The notes under the pieces: generated by a model | The model's database searches: none | The model's input: the letters and a program-made list of their open reading frames with translations, nothing else | What the model was told of the DNA's origin: nothing | Part shown: piece by piece, positions 44,080 to 53,494 of the stretch | Numbering within the stretch: position 1 is the stretch's first letter | Layout of the letters: the number at the start of each line of letters is the position of its first letter | Source of the DNA: Bdellovibrionales bacterium | GTDB taxonomy: Bacteria; Bdellovibrionota; Bdellovibrionia; Bdellovibrionales; UBA1609 | Direction: 5' to 3' | Assembly (NCBI GenBank): GCA_016716765.1 | Contig: JADJVA010000025.1 | Span: 806,001 to 870,000 of the forward strand | DNA length: 64,000 bases | Position numbers and translations under genes: made by a program

Positions 44080-47000
44080 ATGGGCAACACGCCAATAACA
44101 GCATCTAACGTGCGGATGAGACGTAGTTATGCTAGGACCCAGGGCCTGATTGATATTCCCAATCTAATTGAACTTCAAAAGAAATCCTATGAGGAATTTT
44201 TACAGAAGGATGTCGATCCTGATCGACGTGACGTGGCAGGACTTAATGGAGTATTTAAGTCTGTATTTCCCATTTCAGATTTTAACAATACGGCCAGCTT
44301 AGAGTTTGTATCCTATACTCTTGAGCCCCCAAAGTACGACGTAGATGAGTGTCGTCAGCGGGGAATGACTTATGCTGCGCCGATAAAGGTGACACTGAGG
44401 CTTATCGTTTTTGATGTTGATGAAGAGACCGAAGCGCGCAGTATTCGTGATGTGAAAGAACAAGAGGTTTATCTGGGTGAAATTCCCCTGATGACCGCTA
44501 ACGGTTCTTTTATTATCAACGGTACGGAGCGGGTTGTTGTCAGTCAGCTTCATCGTTCGCCTGGTGTCTTTTTCGACCATGATGGCGGAAAGAATAGTGC
44601 AAACGCAAAATTTATCTATTCAGCCCGTGTTATTCCCTATCGTGGATCTTGGCTTGATTTTGAGTTTGACCAAAAAGATCTCATATACGTTCGCATTGAT
44701 CGTCGTCGTAAATTTCCTGTGACGGTTTTGCTGAAGGCGTTGGGATACACGACAGAAAATCTTCTCGAGATGTTCTACGATTTGGTGGATGTTCGCAGAG
44801 CCAAAGACGGAAAGTACTATAGAGGCTTGGATATTGAGAAGATGGCTGGCCAAAGAGCTCTGTCCGATATCATTGATCCAAAATCAGGTGAGGTTTTGGT
44901 CAAGGCGGGACGTCGGATTATTCGTGCGGCTGTAAAAAAAGTTCAGCAGATGAAGATCACTGAGATTGAGATTTCCCGCGAAGATCTGGAAGGTAAGGTC
45001 ATTGCTAAACCCATTATCGATGAATCAACTGGTGAGATTATTGCTGATGCGAATAATGAAATGTCAGTGGACGTCCTCGATCGGGCTCACGAGGCCGGCA
45101 TAGCCAATTTTAAGATGATCTTTTTTGATGGTCTTGCTGTTGGTCCATTTTTGCGCAATACCCTTTTGATCGATAAGGTTGTCACTCGAGAAGAGTCATT
45201 GCTTGAAATTTATAAACGTCTGCGTCCGGGAGAGCCTCCTACTGGGGAAGCTTCAGAAAACCTATTTAGAAGGCTATTTTTTGATCCTGAGACCTACGAC
45301 CTTAGCGAAGTTGGGCGATTGAAGATCAATCATCGATTTAGTATTCCTTTTGAAGAGTGTCCGGTAGATCATCGCACACTGACCAAGAAGGACATCCTCA
45401 GCGTCGTACAAACTTTAGTTGAGTTAAAAAATGGTCAAGGTCGAATCGATGATATTGATCACCTTGGAAATCGTCGAGTGCGGTCAGTGGGAGAGCTTCT
45501 CGAAAATCAATATCGGATAGGCTTAGTTCGGATGGAAAGAGCCATCCGTGAGCGCATGAGTTTGCAGGACGTAGAGTCCATGATGCCTCATGACCTCGTC
45601 AATGCCAAACCTGTGAATGCGGTTGTGAAGGAATTTTTTGGTTCCAGTCAGCTTTCGCAATTTATGGATCAAACAAATCCGCTTTCTGAAATCACTCACA
45701 AGCGTCGACTATCGGCACTTGGACCGGGCGGTCTGACTAGGGACCGAGCTGGGTTTGAGGTTCGTGACGTTCATCCAACCCATTACGGGCGAATCTGTCC
45801 TATTGAAACTCCAGAGGGTCCAAATATTGGATTGATTGCCTCGCTAGCGACCTATGCTAGAATTAACAACTACGGATTTATCGAGACCCCCTATCGGAAA
45901 GTTGAAAAGGGAGAGGTTTCAAAAGACATTTCATACATGTCCGCTCTCGAGGAACAAGGTCATTTTGTTGCTCAGGCAGGGGCCTTTGTCGGACCACAGA
46001 CTGTATTCGGTGAGAATTACACAGTGCGAGTCAATGGTGAGTATGAACTCGTAGAAAAAGACAAAGTCAGTCTGATGGACGTTTCTCCAAGCCAGCTCGT
46101 TTCTATTGCAGCCTCTCTTATTCCATTTCTCGAACATGATGATGCCAATCGCGCGCTCATGGGTTCGAACATGCAGAGACAGGCAGTACCGCTCTTGAGG
46201 GCACGAGCTCCACTTGTTGGAACAGGGGTCGAGCACTACGTGGCACGAGATTCGGGAACGAGTGTCGTATGTACGAATGATGGTATTGTTGAGGGTGTGG
46301 ATGCTGGTCGCATTGTGGTTCGTCGCTTTGCTAAAGGCGGAGAACTCGGTGCTAACGTAGATATCTATAATCTGACCAAGTATCAAAGAACCAATCAAAA
46401 TACTTGTTTCAATCAAAAGCCAATTGTGAATTCCGGTGACCGGGTAAAACGTGGGGATGTCATTGCTGATGGGCCTTCTACTGAGTTAGGTGAATTGGCG
46501 CTTGGGCAGAACATCGTTGTCGCGTTTACTCCATGGATGGGCTACAACTTTGAAGATTCTATTTTGATATCGGAAAAACTTCTAAAGGAAGATACTTATA
46601 CCTCAATTCACATCGAAGAATTCGAGTGCGTGGCTCGAGACACGAAGCTTGGCAAGGAAGAAATCACGCGGGATATCGCCAATGTTGGTGACGAAGCGCT
46701 GAAAGACCTTGATACGAGCGGAATTATTCGCATTGGTGCGGAAGTGGGGCCGGGCGATATTCTGGTGGGCAAAGTAACTCCGAAGGGCGAGACTCAGCTT
46801 TCACCAGAAGAGAAACTTCTTCGTGCGATTTTTGGAGAGAAGGCAGGAGATGTCCGCGACACCTCTTTGCGTGTTCCTTCAGGCGTGTTTGGAACGGTCA
46901 TTGATGCGCAGGTTTACAGCCGCGAGGGTGCTGACCGCGATGAGCGTCTTCAGTTAATCATCGAGGACAAGCGTAAGAAGTTGGAAAAGGATTTTGATGT

Positions 47001-47571
47001 CGAGCAGAATGTGATTCGTTTGAACGCTCTCGATAAATTAAAAAGTCTTTTGGTAGGGAAGAAAACCACGGGAGTTCTGCTCAACGAAGATGGGTCGGTC
47101 AAGCTTCTTTCTAAGGGACAGGAAATCACAAACGAAGATCTGGAGACGATTCCATTCGAGTTGTTAGCGTATATTCCCCTAGAGACCGAGATTGAATACC
47201 AGTGCACACGCACTGTGGATTCGGCTCGTAATCAACTTGAGGCTATTAAGATGGTCTTTAATGAAAAGATCGATCGTCTCAAGAAGGGTGATGAGCTGCC
47301 TCCCGGTGTGATCAAGATGGTTAAAGTTTATATCGCAATTAAACGAAAACTTCAGGTCGGTGATAAATTTGCCGGTCGTCACGGTAATAAGGGTGTTGTC
47401 TCTAAGGTTTTGCCTGAAGAAGACATGCCGTTCTTGGCGGATGGAACTCCGGTGGACATGGTTCTTAATCCCCTTGGAGTACCTTCCAGGATGAATATTG
47501 GGCAGATCCTTGAAGTGCATTTGGGATGGGCGGCGCATTCTCTTGGGACTCAAATAGGAGAGGCGATCTAG
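44080..47571 (+). CDS. rpoB: RNA polymerase beta subunit, N-terminal 1163 residues to an in-frame TAG
   Basis: It starts at ATG 44080 after AAGGAG. The rifampicin region is present (SQLSQFMDQTNPLSEITHKRRLSALGPGG), as is the catalytic-site region KFAGRHGNKGVVSKVLPEED. After LGTQIGEAI the frame reads TAG at 47569-47571, then continues open in the same frame (QYNQSAEKARAVLKKIYELP) into the conserved C-terminus at 47572-48234. A full protein would be 1384 residues, the normal size. One C-to-T change (CAG to TAG) explains the stop. Loss of the C-terminus, which contacts beta', should be lethal, so error, suppression or a truly split subunit must be considered. Confidence 0.95.
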   Translation: MGNTPITASNVRMRRSYARTQGLIDIPNLIELQKKSYEEFLQKDVDPDRRDVAGLNGVFKSVFPISDFNNTASLEFVSYTLEPPKYDVDECRQRGMTYAAPIKVTLRLIVFDVDEETEARSIRDVKEQEVYLGEIPLMTANGSFIINGTERVVVSQLHRSPGVFFDHDGGKNSANAKFIYSARVIPYRGSWLDFEFDQKDLIYVRIDRRRKFPVTVLLKALGYTTENLLEMFYDLVDVRRAKDGKYYRGLDIEKMAGQRALSDIIDPKSGEVLVKAGRRIIRAAVKKVQQMKITEIEISREDLEGKVIAKPIIDESTGEIIADANNEMSVDVLDRAHEAGIANFKMIFFDGLAVGPFLRNTLLIDKVVTREESLLEIYKRLRPGEPPTGEASENLFRRLFFDPETYDLSEVGRLKINHRFSIPFEECPVDHRTLTKKDILSVVQTLVELKNGQGRIDDIDHLGNRRVRSVGELLENQYRIGLVRMERAIRERMSLQDVESMMPHDLVNAKPVNAVVKEFFGSSQLSQFMDQTNPLSEITHKRRLSALGPGGLTRDRAGFEVRDVHPTHYGRICPIETPEGPNIGLIASLATYARINNYGFIETPYRKVEKGEVSKDISYMSALEEQGHFVAQAGAFVGPQTVFGENYTVRVNGEYELVEKDKVSLMDVSPSQLVSIAASLIPFLEHDDANRALMGSNMQRQAVPLLRARAPLVGTGVEHYVARDSGTSVVCTNDGIVEGVDAGRIVVRRFAKGGELGANVDIYNLTKYQRTNQNTCFNQKPIVNSGDRVKRGDVIADGPSTELGELALGQNIVVAFTPWMGYNFEDSILISEKLLKEDTYTSIHIEEFECVARDTKLGKEEITRDIANVGDEALKDLDTSGIIRIGAEVGPGDILVGKVTPKGETQLSPEEKLLRAIFGEKAGDVRDTSLRVPSGVFGTVIDAQVYSREGADRDERLQLIIEDKRKKLEKDFDVEQNVIRLNALDKLKSLLVGKKTTGVLLNEDGSVKLLSKGQEITNEDLETIPFELLAYIPLETEIEYQCTRTVDSARNQLEAIKMVFNEKIDRLKKGDELPPGVIKMVKVYIAIKRKLQVGDKFAGRHGNKGVVSKVLPEEDMPFLADGTPVDMVLNPLGVPSRMNIGQILEVHLGWAAHSLGTQIGEAI

Positions 47572-48234
47572 CAATATAACCAAAGCGCTGAGAAGGCTCG
47601 TGCGGTTCTAAAGAAGATCTATGAGTTACCTGAGATTACCCGAAAAATTGATGAGGCGGATGAGGCTTCGTTGAAGAAAATGACGAAGAGGCTGACTCGT
47701 GGAGTCCACGTGGCTACTCCCGTTTTCGATGGTGCAAAGGAGAAGGATGTTAAGGACTTCTTGGAGAAGGCAAATCTGCCCCTCAATGGTCAGACAGTTT
47801 TGTTTGATGGAAGATCTGGAGAGCCTTTTCAAACTCCAGTCACCGTGGGTGTGATGTATATGCTGAAGCTTCACCATCTGGTTGAAGAGAAGATTCATGC
47901 TCGATCTATTGGACCCTACTCTTTGGTGTCGCAACAGCCTTTGGGAGGAAAAGCTCAGTTCGGAGGTCAGCGACTTGGGGAGATGGAAGTGTGGGCGATT
48001 GAAGCTTATGGAGCCGCCTACTCACTTCAAGAATTTCTAACAGTGAAGTCAGATGACGTTGCGGGCCGGACACGAATGTACGAAAGTATCGTGAAGGGTG
48101 AGAACGTTTTGGAACCTGGCCTACCTGAATCTTTCAATGTATTGGTGAAAGAGTTGCAGAGTTTAGCGCTCAATGTTGAGCTCATTGAATCCGACATATT
48201 GACTGAAAAACCCCACAATACTGTTGAGCAGTAA
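47572..48234 (+). CDS. rpoB: RNA polymerase beta subunit, C-terminal part after the TAG
   Basis: 220 sense codons in the same frame as 44080-47571. The conserved region ATPVFDGAKE ... SLVSQQPLGGKAQFGGQR, GEMEVWAIEAYGAAYSLQE and LTVKSDDVAGRTRMYESIV is unmistakably the RpoB C-terminus. The first in-frame ATG is at 47671, but it has no ribosome binding site and would omit 33 codons; a TTG at 47659 is no better. Independent translation is therefore not well supported. No other frame break is seen. Confidence 0.9.
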   Translation, partial: QYNQSAEKARAVLKKIYELPEITRKIDEADEASLKKMTKRLTRGVHVATPVFDGAKEKDVKDFLEKANLPLNGQTVLFDGRSGEPFQTPVTVGVMYMLKLHHLVEEKIHARSIGPYSLVSQQPLGGKAQFGGQRLGEMEVWAIEAYGAAYSLQEFLTVKSDDVAGRTRMYESIVKGENVLEPGLPESFNVLVKELQSLALNVELIESDILTEKPHNTVEQ

Positions 48235-48250
48235 GGAAAGGGATTGAACC

Positions 48251-51200
48251 TTGAAAGACTTATTGAATTTTTTTGACAAACCGAAAGATCCGCTCTCGTT
48301 TGATTCTGTTCGTATTTCTTTGGCCTCTCCCGAGATGATTCGGGAATGGTCTCATGGCGAGGTCAAGAAGCCTGAGACGATAAACTATCGGACCTTTAAA
48401 CCGGAACGGGATGGTCTTTTTTGCGCCAAAATTTTCGGGCCTATAAAGGATTATGAGTGCCTCTGCGGCAAGTACAAGAGAATGAAGTATCGTGGGGTTA
48501 TCTGTGAAAAGTGTGGGGTAGAAGTCACGCAGAGCAAGGTACGCCGAGAGCGAATGGGCCACATCGAGTTGGCAACGCCAGTTGCGCATATTTGGTTTTT
48601 GCGGTCGCTTCCAAGCCGTATCGGAAATCTCTTAGATCTTTCGCTCAAAGAGGTAGAACGAATTCTCTACTGTGAGGCTTATGTCGTTCTTGATCCGCAG
48701 GACACAAGTCTCGAAGAGTATCAGATTTTGTCTGAGGAAGCTTATCAGAATGCGTTGAACGAATTCGGTCCCAATTTTAAGGCAGGGATGGGCGGAGAAG
48801 CCGTTCGAGAAATGCTTCGTAAGGTCGATTCTGACTATTTGTCGCGGAAACTTCGTTTAGACATGAAGGAAACGAAGTCAGACGCTCAAATCAAGAAGCT
48901 GACAAAAAGATTGAAAGTGGTGGAGGCATTTAAGGGGTCTACAAATCATCCCGAATGGATGATGTTGGAGTCACTTCCTGTGATTCCCCCAGACCTGCGC
49001 CCCCTTGTGCCCCTGGATGGAGGTCGATTTGCAACGTCTGACCTGAATGATCTCTATCGTCGAGTGATCAATCGAAATAATCGGCTTAAGCGCCTTCAAG
49101 AGTTAAATGCGCCTGACATTATTATTCGCAATGAAAAGCGGATGCTTCAGGAATCAGTCGATGCTCTTTTGGATAATGGTCGACGCGGAAAAACTTTTAC
49201 TGGACCGAATAAGCGTCCACTCCGATCTTTGAGTGATATGCTCAAAGGAAAACAAGGGCGTTTTCGGCAAAACCTTCTTGGAAAACGTGTCGACTACTCG
49301 GGTCGTTCTGTTATCGTTGTAGGTCCTACATTGAAACTTCACCAATGTGGTCTGCCCAAGAAAATGGCTCTCGAGTTGTTTAAACCATTTGTTTACAACA
49401 AACTCGAGGAGCGTGGCTTAGCGAGCACCATTAAGCAGGCAAAGAAGTTAGTTGAACAAGAAACAGTCGAGGTATGGGATATTCTTTCGGACTGTGTGAA
49501 GGAACATCCTGTCCTTTTGAATCGAGCACCCACTCTGCACCGGCTTGGTATACAGGCTTTCGAACCAGTTCTGCACGAAGGAAAGGCTATTCAGCTTCAC
49601 CCCTTGGTGTGTACGGCTTTTAATGCGGATTTCGATGGTGATCAGATGGCTGTGCATGTGCCACTCTCAGTTGAAGCTCAGGTTGAGGCCCGAGTTTTAA
49701 TGATGTCAACAAACAACGTTCTCAGTCCAGCTAACGGTAAGCCTATTATCAATCCATCACAGGATATTGTTTTGGGAATATACTGGATGACGCGCAGCAA
49801 ACCGGGAGCAAAGGGAACTGGTAAGATCTTCAGCAATGTTCAGGACGTTCTCTATGCCTTTGATACTGGTATTGTTGACCTTCAGGCTGCAATCAAAAGT
49901 CGTATTTTGGGTAAGGTGGAAGAGACAACTGTTGGTCGCGCCATCTTGTCCGATATATTGCCAAAAGGTGTTCCCTTCTCGCTTGTCAACCGTGTGATGA
50001 ACAAGAAGGCTATTGCTGAATTAATTGATAAGTCTTTTAGGATGGCCGGCGCAAAATCGACCGTCATACTGGCTGATAGAATTATGGAGATGGGTTTCCG
50101 ATATTCGACACTGGCTGGAATATCGATATGTATTGATGATCTCGTGATCCCCAAAGGTAAAACGCCGATTCTCAAGGATGCGGAGCAAGCTGTGTCAGAG
50201 ATTCGGCAGCAGTACGACGAAGGCTTGATCACTGATGGTGAGCGCTACAATAAGGTCGTCGATATTTGGGCCCAAGCCGGCGACAAAGTAGCCAAAGAGA
50301 TGATGGCTAACTTGGAAAAAGACAAATTTCAAGTTGATGGCAAAGAAGTTGAGAGTGCGAGTTTCAATCCCATCTTTGTGATGGCTGACTCTGGAGCCCG
50401 AGGCTCTGCAGCGCAGATTCGTCAGTTGGCAGGTATGCGGGGATTGATGGCAAAACCTTCGGGCGAGATTATTGAAACACCGATCACAGCTAACTTCCGC
50501 GAAGGATTGACGGTTCTTCAGTACTTCATTTCGACTCACGGAGCACGTAAAGGCTTGGCGGATACGGCCCTTAAAACAGCGAACTCAGGGTATCTGACTC
50601 GCCGTCTCGTCGATGTGGCTCAGGACGTGATTACAACAGAAATCGATTGTGGAACAACAGATGGCATGACAGTTCGGCCTCTTCTTGAAGGGGGCGAGGT
50701 GATCCAACCTCTAGGTGACAGGATTCTCGGTAGGGTTGCGTTGGAAGATATCGTTGATCCTTTTACGGACGAGGTCATTGCCAATGCCAGCGAAGAGCTG
50801 ACTGAGGATATTGTTAAAAAAATTGAGGATGCCGGTTTAGAGAGTGTGAAGATTCGATCTGTGCTCACTTGTCGAACACAACGTGGAATTTGTGTAAAGT
50901 GTTACGGTCGTGATCTGGCTCGCGGCGCCACTGTTAATCTGGGCGAGGCAACTGGAATTATCGCAGCCCAATCCATTGGGGAACCAGGAACTCAACTGAC
51001 AATGAGGACATTCCATTTGGGTGGTACAGCATCTCGCGCCGTAGAGCAGTCAGTTCATACCGCTCGCTATGATGGAAGGCTCAAAATAGAGGGAGTTCAG
51101 GTTGTTGAGAACCGAAAGAAACTTCTCACTGTTATGAATCGCAATGGTGATGCGATTATTGTGGATGACTCGGGTCGTGAGCGTGAGAAATTTAAGCTTG

Positions 51201-52399
51201 TCTATGGTTCAGTGATGAACTTCAAAGAAGGAGATGTCATCAAAAAGGGTGACGTTCTTGCCGAGTGGGATCCATACTCAAATCCGATCATTGCAGATAT
51301 TAGCGCAGTGATTAAATTTCAGGATATCGAAGAGGGTGTCACTATGGCCGAACAGGTCGACCCAGTGACAGGCTTTGCCACAAAAGTAATCACGGATTCT
51401 AAGTCTGGTGACAACAAGCCGACTGTCTATCTGATGGGTCCCAAGGGCGAATCACTCAACTTGCCAGGCAGAAATATTCCAGCTCGTTATGTCATACCCG
51501 TAGGAGCTCAGCTCCTTGTGACGGATGGAGAGGACATTCATGCCGGCGATGTGGTCGCCAAAATCCATCGGGAGACAACAAAAACCCGTGATATCACGGG
51601 AGGTTTACCACGTGTGGCTGAATTGTTTGAAGCTCGCAAACCTAAGGAAAGCGCGATTATTTCCGAAATTGACGGGTACGTCACTTTTGGGAAGGATGTT
51701 AAGGGCAAGCAGCGTGTGATCGTGACCCCTGAGATCGGTGAACAAAAGGAATATTTAATTCCCAAAGGGAAGCACGTTGCAGTTCGTGAAGGCGAATTCC
51801 TCAAGGCCGGAGAGGCTTTGATGGATGGACCCACAAATCCTCATGATATCTTGAGAGTCTTAGGAGACAAAGAGCTTGCGGCATATCTTGTGAATGAGAT
51901 CCAGGAAGTTTACCGGCTTCAGGGTGTCGGAATCAATGATAAACACATCGAGGTGATCGTTCGCCAGATGATGAGGAAAGTTGAAGTCACTGATCCGGGC
52001 GATTCTTGTTTCTTAGTGGGCGAGCAGGTTGAGAAATATCAATTTGAAAAAGAAAATGGCCGTGTGATTGGTGTCGGTGGACAGCCGGCGATTGCTGATC
52101 CTCTCTTGCTTGGAATAACTAAGGTTTCGCTGAGTACAGAGTCGTGGATTTCTGCTGCTTCGTTCCAGGAAACAACAAAGGTATTAACGGATGCGGCAGT
52201 TAACGGTAAGACAGACCTGCTACGTGGATTGAAAGAGAATATTATCATGGGCCGCCTTATTCCTGCTGGTACGGGCATATCATCTTACAAGCGATGGAAG
52301 GTCATCGTTGATGATAGAGCCAATGACTCGGTATCCTCCTCTCTTCCCGGTGGTATGCCTGGAATGTCGTCGAGTCGTGCAATGAGTTTGAATTCATAG
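48251..52399 (+). CDS. rpoC: RNA polymerase beta' subunit
   Basis: 1382 aa. N-terminal zinc site CLCGKYKRMKYRGVICEKCG, catalytic NADFDGDQMAVH near residue 460, second zinc site (CRTQRGICVKCYG) near 880-890, and trigger loop region AAQSIGEPGTQLTMRTFH. It starts with a rare TTG at 48251 behind AAGGAAAGGG, which gives MKDLLNFFDK. It is uninterrupted, unlike rpoB. Confidence 0.97.
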   Translation: MKDLLNFFDKPKDPLSFDSVRISLASPEMIREWSHGEVKKPETINYRTFKPERDGLFCAKIFGPIKDYECLCGKYKRMKYRGVICEKCGVEVTQSKVRRERMGHIELATPVAHIWFLRSLPSRIGNLLDLSLKEVERILYCEAYVVLDPQDTSLEEYQILSEEAYQNALNEFGPNFKAGMGGEAVREMLRKVDSDYLSRKLRLDMKETKSDAQIKKLTKRLKVVEAFKGSTNHPEWMMLESLPVIPPDLRPLVPLDGGRFATSDLNDLYRRVINRNNRLKRLQELNAPDIIIRNEKRMLQESVDALLDNGRRGKTFTGPNKRPLRSLSDMLKGKQGRFRQNLLGKRVDYSGRSVIVVGPTLKLHQCGLPKKMALELFKPFVYNKLEERGLASTIKQAKKLVEQETVEVWDILSDCVKEHPVLLNRAPTLHRLGIQAFEPVLHEGKAIQLHPLVCTAFNADFDGDQMAVHVPLSVEAQVEARVLMMSTNNVLSPANGKPIINPSQDIVLGIYWMTRSKPGAKGTGKIFSNVQDVLYAFDTGIVDLQAAIKSRILGKVEETTVGRAILSDILPKGVPFSLVNRVMNKKAIAELIDKSFRMAGAKSTVILADRIMEMGFRYSTLAGISICIDDLVIPKGKTPILKDAEQAVSEIRQQYDEGLITDGERYNKVVDIWAQAGDKVAKEMMANLEKDKFQVDGKEVESASFNPIFVMADSGARGSAAQIRQLAGMRGLMAKPSGEIIETPITANFREGLTVLQYFISTHGARKGLADTALKTANSGYLTRRLVDVAQDVITTEIDCGTTDGMTVRPLLEGGEVIQPLGDRILGRVALEDIVDPFTDEVIANASEELTEDIVKKIEDAGLESVKIRSVLTCRTQRGICVKCYGRDLARGATVNLGEATGIIAAQSIGEPGTQLTMRTFHLGGTASRAVEQSVHTARYDGRLKIEGVQVVENRKKLLTVMNRNGDAIIVDDSGREREKFKLVYGSVMNFKEGDVIKKGDVLAEWDPYSNPIIADISAVIKFQDIEEGVTMAEQVDPVTGFATKVITDSKSGDNKPTVYLMGPKGESLNLPGRNIPARYVIPVGAQLLVTDGEDIHAGDVVAKIHRETTKTRDITGGLPRVAELFEARKPKESAIISEIDGYVTFGKDVKGKQRVIVTPEIGEQKEYLIPKGKHVAVREGEFLKAGEALMDGPTNPHDILRVLGDKELAAYLVNEIQEVYRLQGVGINDKHIEVIVRQMMRKVEVTDPGDSCFLVGEQVEKYQFEKENGRVIGVGGQPAIADPLLLGITKVSLSTESWISAASFQETTKVLTDAAVNGKTDLLRGLKENIIMGRLIPAGTGISSYKRWKVIVDDRANDSVSSSLPGGMPGMSSSRAMSLNS

Positions 52400-52495
52400 C
52401 AGTGGGAGAAGCGTCAATGTTTGATGTTTCTCTCTGAATTTAGTGGTGTTTAGGTAATTTCGGTTGACGGATGAGGTCGAGTTTCGGTAGCTTTC

Positions 52496-52524
52496 GGGTT
52501 TTGTTACGGGAAACCCTTTGTGTT
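52496..52524 (+). terminator. candidate terminator after rpoC
   Basis: GGGTTT and AAACCC (52496-52501, 52511-52516) pair across a 9-base loop, followed by TTTGTGTT. Stem is short. It lies 97 bases after rpoC and 74 before rpsL. Confidence 0.45.
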
Positions 52525-52589
52525 ATTGAACGAGACCTAAATTATTAGAATAACAGGGCTATTCCATTTGATGGTTTTTAGAGGTACAG

Positions 52590-52964
52590 ATGCCAACGAT
52601 TAATCAGTTGATTCGCGGTGAGCGAAGAGCTCAGAAGAACAAATCCAAGTCTCCAGCATTGACCAGCTGTCCTCAGCGGCGGGGCGTATGCACTCGGGTT
52701 TTCACTACAACCCCAAAAAAGCCGAACTCGGCCCTCCGTAAGGTGGCTCGTGTCCGCCTTTCGAACGGATTCGAGGTGAACTCCTATATTCCTGGGGTTG
52801 GCCACAATTTGCAAGAGCACTCGGTGGTACTTATTCGGGGAGGCAGGGTAAAGGATCTTCCTGGGGTTCGTTACCACATTGTTCGCGGTGTTTTAGATAC
52901 TCAGGGAGTAGCAAACAGAAAACAGAGCCGGTCTAAGTACGGCGCAAAACGACCCAAAGCTTAA
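52590..52964 (+). CDS. rpsL: 30S ribosomal protein S12
   Basis: 124 aa. TTPKKPNSALRKVARVRLSNG holds the decoding-site Lys; HSVVLIRGGRVKDLPGVRYH follows. Lysines at the usual streptomycin-resistance positions are intact. Confidence 0.97.
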   Translation: MPTINQLIRGERRAQKNKSKSPALTSCPQRRGVCTRVFTTTPKKPNSALRKVARVRLSNGFEVNSYIPGVGHNLQEHSVVLIRGGRVKDLPGVRYHIVRGVLDTQGVANRKQSRSKYGAKRPKA

Positions 52965-52990
52965 AATTTAAAATAAGGAAGACTCAAGAT

Positions 52991-53464
52991 ATGTCACGTC
53001 GCAAAAGCAGTTATAAGCGCGAAGTAGCCCCAGATCCAGTGTTCAACGATGTTCTCGTTTCAAAGTTTGTAAATAAATTGATGGACAGTGGGAACAAAAG
53101 TACGGCTCAGGGAATTTTATATTCTGCTTTCGAGGAGCTGCGAAATAAAATCTCTGGAGAGGAACCCCTTACTGTTTTCAAAAAGGCGGTTGAAAATTGC
53201 AAGCCGTCTCTGGAAGTTCGTTCTCGTCGTGTTGGAGGTGCCACTTATCAGGTGCCTGTTGACGTTCGTCCTTCTCGTCGAGCGACACTTTCTATGCGAT
53301 GGATAGTTGAGTACGCACGTGAGCGCGGTGAAAAAACGATGGCTCTGCGTTTGGCTGCAGAATTCAATGAAGCCTATAATAACCGCGGTAATGCCATCAA
53401 AAAGAAGGATGACGTGCATCGAATGGCGGAGGCCAATAAGGCATTCTCTCACTATAACTGGTAG
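52991..53464 (+). CDS. rpsG: 30S ribosomal protein S7
   Basis: 157 aa. RRKSSYKREVAPDPVFNDVLVSKFVN and the GGATYQVPVDVRPSRR stretch identify it. Assembly protein of the 30S head; AAGGAAG upstream. Confidence 0.97.
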   Translation: MSRRKSSYKREVAPDPVFNDVLVSKFVNKLMDSGNKSTAQGILYSAFEELRNKISGEEPLTVFKKAVENCKPSLEVRSRRVGGATYQVPVDVRPSRRATLSMRWIVEYARERGEKTMALRLAAEFNEAYNNRGNAIKKKDDVHRMAEANKAFSHYNW

Positions 53465-53494
53465 GTTTCTGCTAGGAAGAGATACAAACAAAGC

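Noticed and set aside
47671..48234. Independent gene for the RpoB C-terminus starting at ATG 47671
   Set aside because: No Shine-Dalgarno sequence, and it would drop 33 codons that are still open and in frame, so it is treated as part of rpoB.
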